Shown here: positions 10,329-22,988 of the stretch, one piece after another
Layout of the letters: each line of letters opens with the position of its first letter
How positions within the stretch are numbered: the stretch's first letter is position 1
Assembly: GCA_030686995.1 (NCBI GenBank)
Contig: CM060698.1
Location: 142,185,106-142,249,105, forward strand
Length of the DNA: 64,000 nt
Origin: Artemisia argyi
Lineage: Eukaryota; Streptophyta; Magnoliopsida; Asterales; Asteraceae
Reading direction: 5' to 3'
Made by a program: the position numbers and the translations under genes
Notes under the pieces: model-generated
Database searches by the model: none
Seen by the model: only the letters and a program-made list of their open reading frames with translations
Told to the model about the DNA's origin: nothing

Positions 10329-12786
10329 ATGCAATCCCCACTAATGGCCCGAGACGTCGAAAACTCGAATGCCATGATCACTGAAATTCAGGCTCTTTTA
10401 TGTGATGTGTCCAAAAGCTCTTGCATTGGATTTACAGGAGTGTTCAAGAAGGATTGTATTGACTTGTCTAGAAGAGTTGCATTGTTGTATTATTTGTTGG
10501 AAGAGGTTAAGGATTTTGAGCTGTCTGTGGGCTCTTTGTCTGAGCTAAAGGAAGCGATAAAAAGTGTTAAGGGACTTATTGTATGTGCAGGGAGGTTTGA
10601 TCATAATATGTCCTCTGTAAGTTGTTTTCTCAGTTTTGATGTATAACATTCTAGATTAATGTTTTAGAAATTCAGTATGTGATTTGTTAGATTAGATGCT
10701 TATCGATATTTTGGCGCAGAAGGAAAGCTGTAAAATGCAGTTAAAGGTGATGGAAAACAAATGATCTAATAGCCTAATAGGTTGTTTATACTTTAGTTTA
10801 GAATATAAATCTGTGATAATTGAGTCATGTGATCATCTCTAGGTAGATACATGTTTAAGTATATCTGTACTTATGAGTGAATACTTTATCTAACCATCAT
10901 ACTTGTGCCATGTTTAAAGGATGGAGCAGCCCAGAAAATCGTGTTACAATTCCATAGCGTTACATGGAAATTGGAAAAAGCGCTAGCTAACTTGCCATAT
11001 GATCAGTTTGACATATCAGAGGAAGTGAAAGAACAGGTAAGATTTTAACACTTTGATTGTATATTGTGTCATTATACTTCTATACTTGGGAATTATGTTC
11101 TTAATGCATCTGTTTTTTTGTAGGTTGACTTAGTGAGGGGTCAATTGAAAAGAGCCACCAAACGATACTGTGGACCACAAGATTCAACGAGTCTTTCTTG
11201 TGGCGTATCTGATTCATTAGCGAAAGAGTCTGGTTCTACTCAGGCAAATATGAATGATCATCAGGAAGTTGAATCAAAAGTGGAAGTAATTGAAAATGAA
11301 ACACTGTCAAATGATTCAGATGATATGATTGATCAGGTGGAAAGATCCAGGATCGAGTCTGCAACTACTTCATCTGACGTATCAGGCCTACCAAAACCTA
11401 GTGGTGCAGGGTGCAGAGATGATACAGCAAACAACATTGAGGAGAACAAGAAGGCTGGTTCTCCCGTGATTCCAGATGATTTCCTTTGCCCGATTTCGCT
11501 TGACCTCATGAAAGATCCTGTAATTGTGTCCACGGGACAGGTATGTTGAATTTGATATTATAGGAGTGTTTGGATATGTGTTTTTAAAGTGATTATGTGA
11601 TAGTATTTTTATCCTAATATAACCCTTTCTTGCACCTGGTATAAGATATCGAGCATGTATGAATCTAATTATTTATATTATTTTGCAGACTTACGAGAGG
11701 TTATACATACAAAGATGGATAAATTGTGGAAATACAACGTGCCCAAAAACTCGACAGAAACTTCAGAACATGACTCTTACTCCTAACTATGTCTTAAGAA
11801 GTTTAATCACTCAATGGTGTACAGATCACAATGTTGACCACCCAACTCTACTAGCAAACCGAAAACTAAAGAGGAGTGATGGAACGTGTCTTGATGTAAG
11901 TCAAGACATTGATCTCATTGAAGCAATCGTCCATAACCTTTCAAGCCACTCAATTGAAGAACAAAGAACAGCTGCCTCTAAAATTCGATCTTTATCAAAA
12001 AGAAGTACAGACAATCGAATACTAATTGCTGAAGCAGGAGCAATTCCAATTCTTGTTGATTTGTTAACATCTGAAGATACTATTACTTTAGAACATGTAG
12101 TGACTTCAATTCTTAACCTTTCAATATACGACAACAATAGGGAACTCATAATGCTTGCAAATGCAGTACCTTCACTTGTGCAAGTCCTTAAAACAGGAAC
12201 AATGGAAACACGCGAAAATGCAGCTGCTACCCTTTTTAGCTTATCACTTGATGATGAAAATAAAATCATAATTGGTGCGTCGGGAGCTATTCCACTTTTG
12301 GTTGATCTGCTTAGAAATGGAAGCAAACGAGGAAAGACTGATGCTGCTACGGCTTTATTTAACTTGTGTATTTATCAAGGAAATAAGGGGAAGGCGGTTA
12401 GAGCTGGGATCATTTTTGTATTGATCAATATGTTGACAGAGTTGAATGGTTTGATGGTTGACGAAGCTTTAACTATACTATCGATTCTTGCTAGTCATCA
12501 AGAAGCTAAAGCTGCTATGGTGAGAGCTTGTGTTATACCTAATTTGGTCGATCATCTATCATCTGGGAATTCAAGAAATAAAGAAAATGCAACTTCAATT
12601 TTGCTTTCGTTGTGTAAGAGAGACAATGACAATCTTGGCTTTATAAGTAGACTCGGGGCAGTGATACCACTGACAGAGATTGCTGAGAATGGTACAGAAC
12701 GAGCTCAACGAAAGGCTAATTCACTGTTGGGGTATCTTCAAAAGTTTCAGGACTCTCAACAACAACCTCCTGAACAGGTTGAGTAA
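10329..12786 (+). CDS. PUB14: U-box/ARM-repeat E3 ubiquitin ligase, PUB14-like (4 exons, 639 aa)
   Basis: Exons 10329-10616, 10920-11036, 11124-11540 and 11689-12786 join in phase 0 at GT-AG introns and give 639 residues, about the length of Arabidopsis PUB14. Residues 1-200 form a helical U-box N-terminal domain. The U-box lies at about 252-325 ([18 protein letters not shown], split by intron 3, then [10 protein letters not shown] and TCPKTRQKL). About 340-625 is a run of ARM repeats ([27 protein letters not shown]). By family, the U-box recruits E2-ubiquitin and the ARM region binds substrate or receptor-like kinases. No frameshift or stop is seen. The start is the first ATG after an upstream AT-rich leader. 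PUB13-type paralogues are the main alternative. Confidence 0.93.
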
Positions 12787-13962
12787 CTTCTTTCTGGTGC
12801 TTGATTCATTTAATTCTTAATATTTACACGATTTTTATACGTTTTTAAATTTATTGACATGAAGAATACCCAAAGAGACCAAGCAACTTCTTGTGCTTTC
12901 TTTGTGTTTTCTTCTTTGGTTACAAGTTTGCAAAGTTTCATTTGATTTCATCATGTAATTGTTTGTTTCACATGTAACATTTGTGTTTGTTTAAAGATAA
13001 ATTAATACCACAGTTCATACACATGATTGGAGTTTTATATCATGGTTGACTAACATATATTCTCTTGTTGCAAAATCAATGTCCTCACCTCAACATATTT
13101 TAAAGATTGGCAGGTGAATCTTTTTCTTTTAAAATGCATGTTTTTATATAACAGAAAATTATTAAGTAGAGCATATTCAGATTGGGATACTTGTTCAGGC
13201 ATTGACACCCTGGTTAGAATCATTATCTGATTATGCCAATCAACTACAGTATTCATCAACAATCATCGAACTAACTAATCATTAACTCATTATTAGGACA
13301 TCTAATCATTTACACAACTATTAAACTATTTACTAAGCATATAATAAGTGTACATAAAATTCCTAAAAGTTAACATTCTCATAATCAGATGGCAGCTGAA
13401 TTTCGAGTTTCGAACTGTTGCAATACCTACAATAGGACGAATATAAAGCGACCGGTCGACCAAATAATGTATTATCAAACTCATTATCAATTTCTTTTCT
13501 TAACATTAAAATATATGATGTTATTTTTCTACAAAGTAAGAGAAACTTTGATGTTAACAATGATGATATACATATAGTCAATATGAAAAGTCCGCAATGG
13601 AATTCAGGCATCTACATTTAACCATAAAACTTAGCCTATAGCGCATTATCCGTGCGAGACATAGCATCACAGTAAAGGGAGTAAATGTAAACAAGCATGT
13701 ATATCAGATGAGAATCAGAACAATACCTTCGATAGGTATGTATGCCAGAACATTTTTGTTTGGATAGAATTTATCAAAATTGAAATAGTATAAACGTTTA
13801 GGCTTGGGTAGAAATAACAAGAGTTCGTGTTATTCTGAGCATGCTCTATGACCTTATTCTTTGAATCGTTCTACCACCAAGTATATAAATATTATAACAT
13901 GTGATTATGGAACAAAATGCTTGCAGACAGAAAACAAACCAAAAATTATATTATATAAGTAA
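12787..13962. other. PUB14 3' region and intergenic between convergent genes
   Basis: PUB14 (+) and QPT (-) are convergent. The first 250 bases are T-rich and suit a 3' UTR, with AATTAATA-type signals near 13005. Short open frames on both strands at 13050-13611 have no family features. Confidence 0.55.
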
Positions 13963-16900
13963 CTACGCTCGTTTTGTGCGCCTTCCAACTTCCAGTGCCA
14001 GCTCTGTATCGATTTTCAGGGATATGTCAAGTGCTTTCACCGAGTGTGTCAGTGCTCCACTACAAACATAAGCAAATTAAACACTTGAATCATAGACTTT
14101 TTCATTTACAAAACACACTTGATCTAAAGTACACAAATAGATGGTAGTACCTAGATATGTATGTCACTCCCGTTTGCCCAATCTTGTGTACTGTTTCAAG
14201 GGTCACATTTCCAGATGCCTGTTAACATAGACCAAGTTATTGTTTAAAGACTTATGATACTTGACTTTATAATAAAACATAAAAAAATTACTAGTATGAT
14301 TTTAGACTTTTACCTCAGTCTCGAACTTCCCATTAATCAGCTGCACAGCTTCTTTAAGCATGGATACATCAATATCCCCATCAGGTTGAGGGACAACCAT
14401 ATTATCCAACATTATCCTACTTAACAAAGTTTCGTTTTGTGAAGCATAATCTAGTACCTCGTGTATTTCTTCAAATGTCCTAGTCTCCACCTGTTCATAA
14501 GAAAGCAAAATAAAACAAACTGTACAACGGATATGGGAACTTGCAATAACAGAGATGATTTTCAAGAAGTTACCTCAACCCCCATTTGAAAATTATTATT
14601 CTTTAAATAAAGGTCTACAGATTTGAGGGCATTTGAAACACCTCCAGCTACGGAAATATGATTGTCTTTTATCATCATCATATCGAATAAACCCATCCTG
14701 TGATTCTGGCCTCCACCTATCAGTACCTATTTGATAAAAGATAAGCACATGTGTTAAGAAATGGTAATTTCGAGTATGTGTAAAGATAAGATTGCAAGGG
14801 AGACAAGGGAACTACACCGCCCACTTATCCACCAAACGCAATACTGGAGCCGTCTTTCTTGTTTCCAAAATGCATGCAGGATGAGCAGCATCTGCCATCG
14901 CCTGTTATAAATTTATCCATATAAATGAAATTTCCAAGTAATATTTCATCTAACTTACTATCTACCATCATTCAAAATTCAAACTAAAATGGTCATCATA
15001 ATTATCTACTAATTGATGGAGCCTAAATATTTGGTTTCCATATGTTTGGTCAAACATGAGACAAATAAATCACTCCAGGGGTGTGTAGGCTTGAGTGCAA
15101 GATAAAGCATGTACTGAACAACCAAAGTATAAACTTTGGAATGGGCTTGTGATACACAGTCCAGATTACAGTGTCTCTGGTAGTTATAAATTACTATTAA
15201 GGCTAACATGAAATCAATTCTATATAGTTATGATTAGTTAATTACCAACTTAAATGACTTAATATGGAGATCTATATAATGATAAGGTTACTCCTTTGTT
15301 GCTGATAGTTGTGAGTCTTGTTATAATAATATATTCATGTATTTCAATATCGATATTTTTTAAGGTGTTTGTCTAAGCTTGTGGTCTTCATCTTTTGCTT
15401 GCACTTTTGTATATTTTAGGGCTTTACTGAGCTCAGGGGCGGAACTACATGTTGCTTAGGGGGTGGCGGTGCCCTCCATGCTTCACCAAAAAATATCATT
15501 TTTTAGTGTAAAAAATTATTTTTTAGGACCATTTTATTAAAGTGCACCCCACCACAAAATCAAATTGCCCCCCACCTTAAAGTCAAACAATGTAAAAACC
15601 TTAAATTTGTATCTTAATCTTAAAAAAATATCAGTTTTTAGTGTAAAAAATAAAAAAAATAAAAATTATGACCTTTTTATTAAAGTGCATCACGAATTTT
15701 ATCAAAAAAAAAATTTTTTGCCCCCGTACTCTAAGATCCTGGCTCCGCCACTGACTGAGCTCCCATGCCCATGGGCACACTTGTGTGTTGTATATCAATA
15801 TTATCCTTTTGGCTAACAAAACTGTGTAAACAGTTAATCAAAACTTTATTATAAGTAGTTCACAAACAGACATAGTAATTAAAAGAACTTTGATTATTTC
15901 TATTCAACGACATAAATGATATGCCAATTGTCTAATGTTGATAGGTACAGAGTATTTGAAAAACATTTGAGTCTTCTGAATTCAATGACATAATTGATAT
16001 GTCAAATGTCTAATGATGATAGGTATAGAGTATTTGAAAACATTTGAGTCTTCTGAATTAAATTTAAAACCGACTAACATGAACTTAATTTCACATGATA
16101 TACACATTTTATTAAATTATGTAAGCACATGAAAAATCTTTCCTACTTTATTCTTCTTTGATTCATGTGTGCATTTATAGTGCAATGTGTGGTGGAGCCC
16201 ATGACGGAACCAGGGTGGGTCCAGGACACCCACGGATTTTTGTGTCGTAGTGTTAATTTTGTTAAAAGAACATCGTTTAATGCACCTGGTCCTAAAAAAT
16301 TGTGTATGTAGTCTTGTTTGATTTTCTCTAAATGCACCTGGTGACTTTGTAATCTGGTTCCGTCCCTGGGTGGAGCGCGATCGATTCTGGTGCATTGGCG
16401 ATAAGAATACTAAATATGGGCCTAAGAATACTAAAGTGACACGTGTTGCATTTTGTATATTTCAGTTTATATTTTATTCTATTCCAAGTTTACCCCTTGT
16501 TTTGTTAAATATTCTTGTTACTTCATTTATTCCCTCTACCATAACAACGCTGAAAGTCTGAAACATGAACTGACTTACATTCTGCCATCGTCAAGACATC
16601 CAGATATTGCCATTGCTTTAATATAATGAAACCCCTAATTTTGTAATTCTAATTCTAAATTATCAAATATATCTCTCCCTTAAGAAGATCAGGTACATAC
16701 CCATCCTCATTTTGATAGAACATGCAAAAAATGTGCATAGAGTTATTTTAGTTTTGTAGCAACTGTGATATCATATCAATTGTTCAGGTGTTTATACAAA
16801 GGCAAGGCTTCATGGTCAATGTCAATTCGTGGGTTATGTTTCAAAATTTTAATGGGCCCTTGATCATGTATGTGTTTTTACTACTTTTTAATACGATGAT

Positions 16901-18792
16901 TCATGTGGGTGAAATGTGTTGCATTACATGGAAGAATTCTTTAGATTTACAAAAGAGAACTAGACTGATAATACATGAGGAAGAGGAAAAAGAAAGATCA
17001 ATGCGAGATTGAGAAGAGATATACAAATTACTAAAATGTAGGAGTTGGTTAACGAGGGTATATTAGGATTAATGCAAAAATTAGGTTGAGTATTTAAAAG
17101 AAAGGACAGGTGTCAATTTAATATTCTTAGGTTGATTTTTAGTCCTACAAGTTTAGGTCTATTTATCAAAACTCTTTGGGTAATGACATTAAGCAAATGT
17201 GAGTAGAGATAAAGTGCATGCAACTTCATTAGAAATGCAATTACCAATCCACGATTAGATATTTAAACAAAAAATGCCATACCTTTGTCAGAGTGGCTAT
17301 GCCACTCATTCTCTGCATAAAATTGAGCACGACCCTTTCGGCTACAACAATGCTGTGTGCCCGCCCTACAGAGATGAAACACCAACATGTTTGATTAAAC
17401 ATTTTTTAGACAACCTATATTTATATTCAAAAACTTGCTTACCATGCACTTTGCCAAATTTCATTCCTTTACTAACATTATCTCCATCCTTCTTAAACCA
17501 CTCCACCTGATACAATTTTAAACAGACAAAATTTACCAACATTCAGCAAATTAACAAGACGCTGCATTTTGGTAATGTATTTTGTCTCTCAATACCTTCA
17601 ATGTAGGATCAACTTCATTAAATATCATTTCAGCAAGTGCAATCCCTGCAACAATTCCATCATCCTTGGCCAGAAAAAAGGCCTCGACTTCCATCTCAGT
17701 TGGTATGGTCGCCAAACAAGTGACATCCCCTACATTAACCATAGCAAATTATTGGTAAATTGTAAATTGATTATATGTCTCCTAATTCTATTATATCCTT
17801 CTGGCCCTAAATCCACAAGCAAAAGGTACATAAGTTTGACATTCCTTTTTTACTGAATTGAATAAGCAACATTTTAGTTGGATGATACACATAATTCACC
17901 TTGTCAATTTTCCAGTTAAAACAAAAAGTCTAACTTAGTGTAAAATTACAAAATGTACTACTCATGACTATTTTTTCCGAAAGTCTTGGCAAATTTTATA
18001 TATAACTGACTTACAAACCATCAGCACTCATTACACATGTGAGAAAGTCAAATTTGACATGTTTTTGGTTTTAGGCCGGATAAAGTAATACTTAATTTGT
18101 GGCCATGGAGGTTCACCTGCGCCGACTCCGGGCTATCCAAAAGGGTAGTTGCCGTGGGATTAGTCGGCTCGCAATGTCGAGTCGGAAACCCATGTTACCC
18201 AAAAAAAAAAAAAAAAGTAATACTTAATTCCCCTTTTGACAATTTCAACAGAAACTAGATCCTTTATCTCCATCATCATAAAGAGCTTAACAAACGAATC
18301 ACAAACAAATATGAACACTACTTAGCACAAGTAACAAAGTCAATGCGCCATTAAACCAAAACCCAAAGAACCATTGCTTTCCCACCTTTTTCGCCATAAC
18401 TACACCTTCAATGCACATATCTTTCAAATAATTGAAACAACACAACACTAGTACAAAAAATCAACAAAAACCAAACCTTTATCTCCAGCATCTTCGGACA
18501 AGGCTAACTTAATGACACCCTTTAAATCATAAGTTGGATGCACAGGCGGCTTCACAATAACCGACTCAACCGATTTTCCATTTTTCACAGTCACACTTGC
18601 TGCCATTTTAACAACCAACCTACTTCTAGCACAACACCTACATATACGAACCAAACACCATTCTCACACTCAACAAAACAACATATTTTTACAACATAGG
18701 ATTAATATAGAAAAACATGAATCTAACCTTGAAGAAGCTGTAACTAAACTAGTGCTAGGTGCAACTAATTGACAAAATGAAATTCCAAACAT
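13963..18792 (-). CDS. QPT: Quinolinate phosphoribosyltransferase, plastid-type (10 coding exons, 361 aa)
   Basis: The enzyme converts quinolinate and PRPP to nicotinate mononucleotide, the entry to NAD synthesis; plant forms are plastid-targeted. Coding exons on the minus strand: 18728-18792, 18477-18637, 17596-17729, 17443-17506, 17283-17365, 14818-14901, 14574-14726, 14314-14490, 14151-14218 and 13963-14059. All junctions are GT-AG and phases agree, giving 361 residues. The first 32 residues are Ser/Ala/Arg-rich, like a transit peptide; an internal Met is at 33. Landmarks are [91 protein letters not shown] and the C-terminus [11 protein letters not shown]. Residue 189 is Val where the family has Gly after ETRKTAP. 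Intron 5 is 2.4 kb because of inserted elements. Confidence 0.96.
15434..15753. mobile_element. hAT-type MITE in QPT intron 5, 320 bp
   Basis: The left end is CAGGGGCGGAACTACAT. The right end, reverse-complemented, is CAGTGGCGGAGCCAGGA. A perfect 8-bp duplication ACTGAGCT flanks it (15426-15433 and 15754-15761), the hallmark of hAT insertion. It has no coding capacity; an 83-codon frame spanning the right edge is chance. Confidence 0.92.
15903..16057. repeat. Two tandem copies of a 78-bp unit in QPT intron 5
   Basis: Copy one is 15903-15980 and copy two 15981-16057. Both run from TTCAAYGACATAA through GATAGGTA-AGAGTATTTGAA to GAGTCTTCTGAA. They differ at several bases and by one base in length, so the duplication is not very recent. 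Confidence 0.88.
16199..16368. mobile_element. hAT-type MITE in QPT intron 5, 170 bp
   Basis: The left end is CCATGACGGAACCAG. The right end, reverse-complemented, is CAGGGACGGAACCAG. The perfect 8-bp duplication GGTGGAGC is at 16191-16198 and 16369-16376. It belongs to the same broad group as the MITEs at 15434 and 50099. Confidence 0.92.
18098..18215 (+). mobile_element. Short SINE-like retroposon in QPT intron 2
   Basis: A 102-base body ends in GTTACCC followed by a 16-base A tail. It is flanked by the direct repeat AGTAATACTTAATT (18084-18097, and again at 18216-18229 overlapping the tail), the sign of target-primed retroposition. GGTTCACC near 18113 could be the remains of a Pol III B box. 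No A box is visible, so it is probably 5'-truncated. Confidence 0.8.
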
Positions 18793-19110
18793 TTATTAAA
18801 CTTGGGATATATTTTCTTATTTCCCTGCACGTAAAAAAAGAGTAAAGTTTTAATCAATATCATATCAAGAAACATAAAAAGACAGATAATTTATAATAAA
18901 GATTCAATTTTGATCATAACCCAGAAATGATATAACAATTGAATTGTAAATTACTTACCAACCACTGATGTATATTTGCTACAAAGGTTCAAGATTTTGG
19001 TGTTGAAATAATGGGCTGAATCTCCTCTATAAGGTGCTTATACTGGTAACAGCCAATACCCTTGAAAGAAACCCTAAAAGGATAGGGAATTTAAGCACCT
19101 TTGCTGCTTT
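18793..19110 (-). promoter_or_regulatory. QPT 5' UTR with intron, and proximal promoter
   Basis: Read on the minus strand, a leader intron is likely from donor GTAAGT at 18958 to acceptor GTGCAG at 18835, leaving about 42 bases of leader before the ATG at 18792. A TATA-like CTTATAGAGG lies near 19025-19034. The decamer AAGGTGCTTA near 19030 recurs inverted as TAAGCACCTT near 19092. The splice sites are inferred from consensus only. Confidence 0.5.
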
Positions 19111-19149
19111 TTAGTCACCTTTATGCTATTCTCTTTGTGTATGTGTGAC

Positions 19150-20585
19150 TGTGAGCACTGAGCAAAATGGGCTTGGTGTTCAAAGCTGAAACAAAGTTAC
19201 AATTTGGTCCATGTTATTGCTGTATTTGTATGTTTACAGTCCCTGAACTTAATATTGGTAAACGGGAAGGTTTTCTTTTTTTAGCTTACGTGCGAAATGC
19301 AAGTTTTTGACTCATATGTATCAGGTCCGACTGAATTGTCCCCGTAACTGTATTCGTCCTTATCCATAATTTCTCTTACGAATGTACCAGTGAGACTTAC
19401 ACTAGACCTCTTGTAAGGACATCATGTGTCTTTGATAATAAGAAGATACTAAAACTCTAGTCGTAAAGACATTAGACGCCATCTCCTTTGGCCGTTGGCC
19501 AAAAGGCCCCTCCCAATGTCCTAATTTAAAGATACTTTCTTTCTCTTACTTATTTTCTCATAAGGCAATTTATTCGTATTTTCATAAATGTTTGGGTTAT
19601 ACCGTTTCTCCGACAAGGCATCATTGCTTCAAATCGTGATGGTCTCGATTTTTAGGCTCAAAAATTTTATTTCGGAAATGGGTCTTGGTGGTTGTGTTTG
19701 TTTGTAATCTGACTCCTTTAACTAAAGGTTAAAGATAGTAAGGTCGTGTGGTGGCGAGGTCATTAGATGGAGCGGTTCTTAGATGGTTTAGATCTTGAGG
19801 TCGTGAAATGGTTATGGTCGGTGAGATGCTTGTGGTCATGATATGGTTTTAGTGATGAAATCGTGTGGTCGTGTAATGGTTCAAATTGTGAGGGCGTGAG
19901 AAGGTTGTGGTCTATGATTATAGTTGTGTAGTTTAGCTTGTGGAGATAGTAAGGTGTGATATGGTGAAGCCATGGAAATGGTTAAGGGTATGTGATGGTT
20001 AGTTTTATGGAGATGGCGAGGTAGTGAGACGGCGAGGTAGTGTGTTGGCAGTCTTGAGTCATTCGTTAGTCAAGGGTCGTTGAAACATGGGTCGAGGTTT
20101 TAGGGTCGGGAATGGACTTTCAACAAGGGCCAGGTCGTTTCAGTAGGCAGGGTTCACATATTTTAGGATATATATTCTTCGATAAGACATCCTTACTTTT
20201 CACCTGTCACCATTCGGTTTGATTGTGTGTTCGGAATTGTTTGTTTTGAGGTTCAAGTAGGTTTTATTTTATGTGTTGTTGGCAAGGTTGAGTTTGGCTT
20301 TTATTTTGGTTTGTCATTTTTGTTGGGTGTTTTCACTTATTAATATTGAGTTTGGTGGATTCAAGGTGAGGTTTTATCTTAGTGTGTCGATTCTTCACTC
20401 TATTGTATCCGTGTTTGTTCTTATTGTATAGGTTGCAGGGTTGAGGGTCAGTTTGTCGATGTTGTAAGTTTATAGTTGGTTTTATGAGGATAATCTTGTC
20501 GGTGTTTGTAATTTTAGCATCTTGCTATCTTATTCATATATAATAGATGCGTCTTTCGTTGATAATCGTTAGTCTCTAAACTTAG
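19150..20585. other. Non-coding region with G/T-rich degenerate stretch
   Basis: No open gene. From about 19735 to 20150 the + strand is unusually G/T-rich with many short GGTCGTG, GATGGTT and GGCGAGGT variants, like a decayed minisatellite or element interior. A GGCCGTTGGCCAAAAGGCC palindrome lies near 19487. No element ends with target duplications were found. Confidence 0.45.
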
Positions 20586-21230
20586 TAGGGTGTTCATCGG
20601 TTCGGTTCTCGGGTTTGTGGATTGTATGGTTCAGGTTTATCGGTTTAAAAAATTTTAAAGTCAAAACCAAAACCAAATTAAACCAGTTATAGAACGGATA
20701 AAACCAAATCATACACTAAAATAGAATTCGGTTAAAACCAAGAAAACCAAATTCATGTAAACATAAAAATATAATCTAGAAATTATAAATAAAAACCTAA
20801 ACGTTCATATAAAATTAAAGCTCTCACAAAAGTGCTCAAGTAAATCAACAAAACATTAGTTTAAGAAACCAAAAGGTTGTGAAACTTAAGGGAAGTAAAT
20901 GAAAGTGAAACAAGATAAAATTTTCTTCAACAAAAGTGTTTAGAAGTTTTAGTAACTTGAATATTTCATCTTCAAGCATCCAAACCTCGTTAAATATCAT
21001 AGAAATTAAATATATATTTTTATTATTATATTTTATGTAGATAAAGATATTCGGTTTTTCGGTTCGGTTTGATATATTTTTGTCAAAACCATAATTCAAA
21101 CCAAACACCAATTAAATACTTCGGTTGAAACCAAACCATGCACCAATTAAATACTTCGGTTTGGTTATTTGGTTTTGATCTGATTTACTTTTTATTTGTT
21201 CGGTGTCAAACCAAACGCCCAACATTCCTA
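20586..21230. mobile_element. Ac/Ds-like hAT non-autonomous element with GGTTCGGTTT arrays, 645 bp
   Basis: The left end is TAGGGTGTTCATCGGTTCGG. The right end, reverse-complemented, is TAGGAATGTTGGGCGTTTGG. Both ends are followed inward by CGGTT/AACCG-type short repeats in inverted orientation. Flanks share AACTT but an exact 8-bp duplication is not seen, so it is an older member of the group with intact copies at 22989 and 55033. Confidence 0.65.
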
Positions 21231-22980
21231 TAACTTGATGTGTTTGTTTACTTTCTCGCAAAATATGGATAACTGACGTATTATAAAATTTTGTTTTGAA
21301 ATATTATAATACGAAGTATAATAAAAAGAGATTGTGTGATGTAACGAAACAAAAACTGGTTCAACTTCGATCAAAAGAATATATGTACTTTCATTGATTA
21401 CTATTTTATTGCATCTTTCGTTCTGAAAGTTTTTCAAAACATAAAAATAATGCATCTAAAATTATAAACTGAAGAGATTAATTAACAAGAAAACATAGTA
21501 TAATCTAGTACAACTTTATAAAGAATAGACCTATATACTTTAGTAAATCATACGGAGTATAACTTTTTATTAAATATTGACTAAAGGTTCTTATTCTTTG
21601 TCCGATTAAGATGATCATAATTAAGCTAGTAAAATAAGTCGTGATCGCATTCATGATTCTATCATTTCTTTTCAAGTTTTCTCGTACTAAACTATCATCT
21701 CCTCGATCACTTTCCTACCCTTAAGCCAGATGGCTCTATCCCTCTCGAGCCCCTACCTAGGTCGTTCTTTTCACGTTCTCTTCAATATTTCGTTTCTTAT
21801 TTATCTTGATGTTAGACATATCCATTTGTTCCGTTTTGTCAGCCTGATATTTTCTAAACCATAATGATATTCTATAAAGACCTTTTAGAAATTTAGCTAC
21901 AAGAATATAGTCACAGAGTTGGGGAAAAAATAAAAAAATAAAAAATAAATAAAAATAAAATAAAATAAAATTAGCTATATTTGAAAAACTACTTTGTCAA
22001 CAGAATAAAATAGAATTCTGATGAGAAAGAATTTGTCATACCACTACCTCCGCCTTATTAGTTACAAGTACTAAATATACCTTCTTTGCAACTAAATTAA
22101 TTAATTGTTTTTTTCTCAGTTAGGTTACTGAACTTATAAAAATTAACATTTAAATGACTATTAAAAAATTTCAAGGTTACTATGACTTACAAATAACCTA
22201 ACACTCATTGATAATTAAGTTACATAAATCTCATGTTTTGTGAGTTGAGTCATGAGTGGATTTTAATAAGTCCAACGACTCAAATATCATGCTTGTAAGT
22301 TCAATGATTTATATGAACAATATAATAGAGCCTAGGCGAAAAAAACTGCAAAGTTCAATAACATCCGTCTATATGAAATCTATATGTTGCTATGAAATCT
22401 ATATGTTGCTATGATATACAATTGCTTTAGGAGGTGGTTAGCTAAGCCTCTTGAAAGGAGATTGTTGTGTTATGTGAACACATCTCCTAAGATATGATGT
22501 GTTATCAGACATATTTATGTCTTTAACTCTAGCTTTTGTTTAGAAGTGTCTAGGTAAGTTTACTGTGTTTTGATTACAAATACTCCGTAATTGTTTAAGG
22601 TTAGCAAAGCACTTTTTGATATGTTATTCTCCTAATCAAACTATAATGTAAACGTTTCTATAATCAAATCATACGAATTAGATTTCTTTTGCATAAGTTA
22701 TAACCCATTTAGTTTATGCGGTTTTTATTAGCAAACGTTGAATATATGTTCAATCATTCTAATTTTAGAACATTAGATACTCAATCAAGAAACTATACAT
22801 GTGCTTGATTTAACATACAGAAAATACAATATTGCATAGATGTTTGTTATCGCCTTCAGTTCGGTAAAAAAAAAAAGCATTATTGTTAATTTCGATTACC
22901 AAATATTAACAAAACAAAAGTAATTTTATTCATAAACGAATTTTGTATTTTCGACAAGTAAAATTTCTTTTTGAATATAT
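21231..22980. other. Intergenic, no gene seen
   Basis: AT-rich sequence. A perfect tandem pair of ATGAAATCTATATGTTGCT lies at 22373-22391 and 22392-22410. A-rich AAATAAAAATAAAAT stretch near 21927-21970. No element ends or coding sequence recognised. Confidence 0.55.
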
Positions 22981-22988
22981 GTCACAAC

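Noticed and set aside
10329..10646. Reading exon 1 of PUB14 on to the stop at 10646 as a separate 105-residue protein
   Set aside because: A consensus GTAAGT donor at 10617 joins it in phase to the next exon, and the combined product matches the U-box family.
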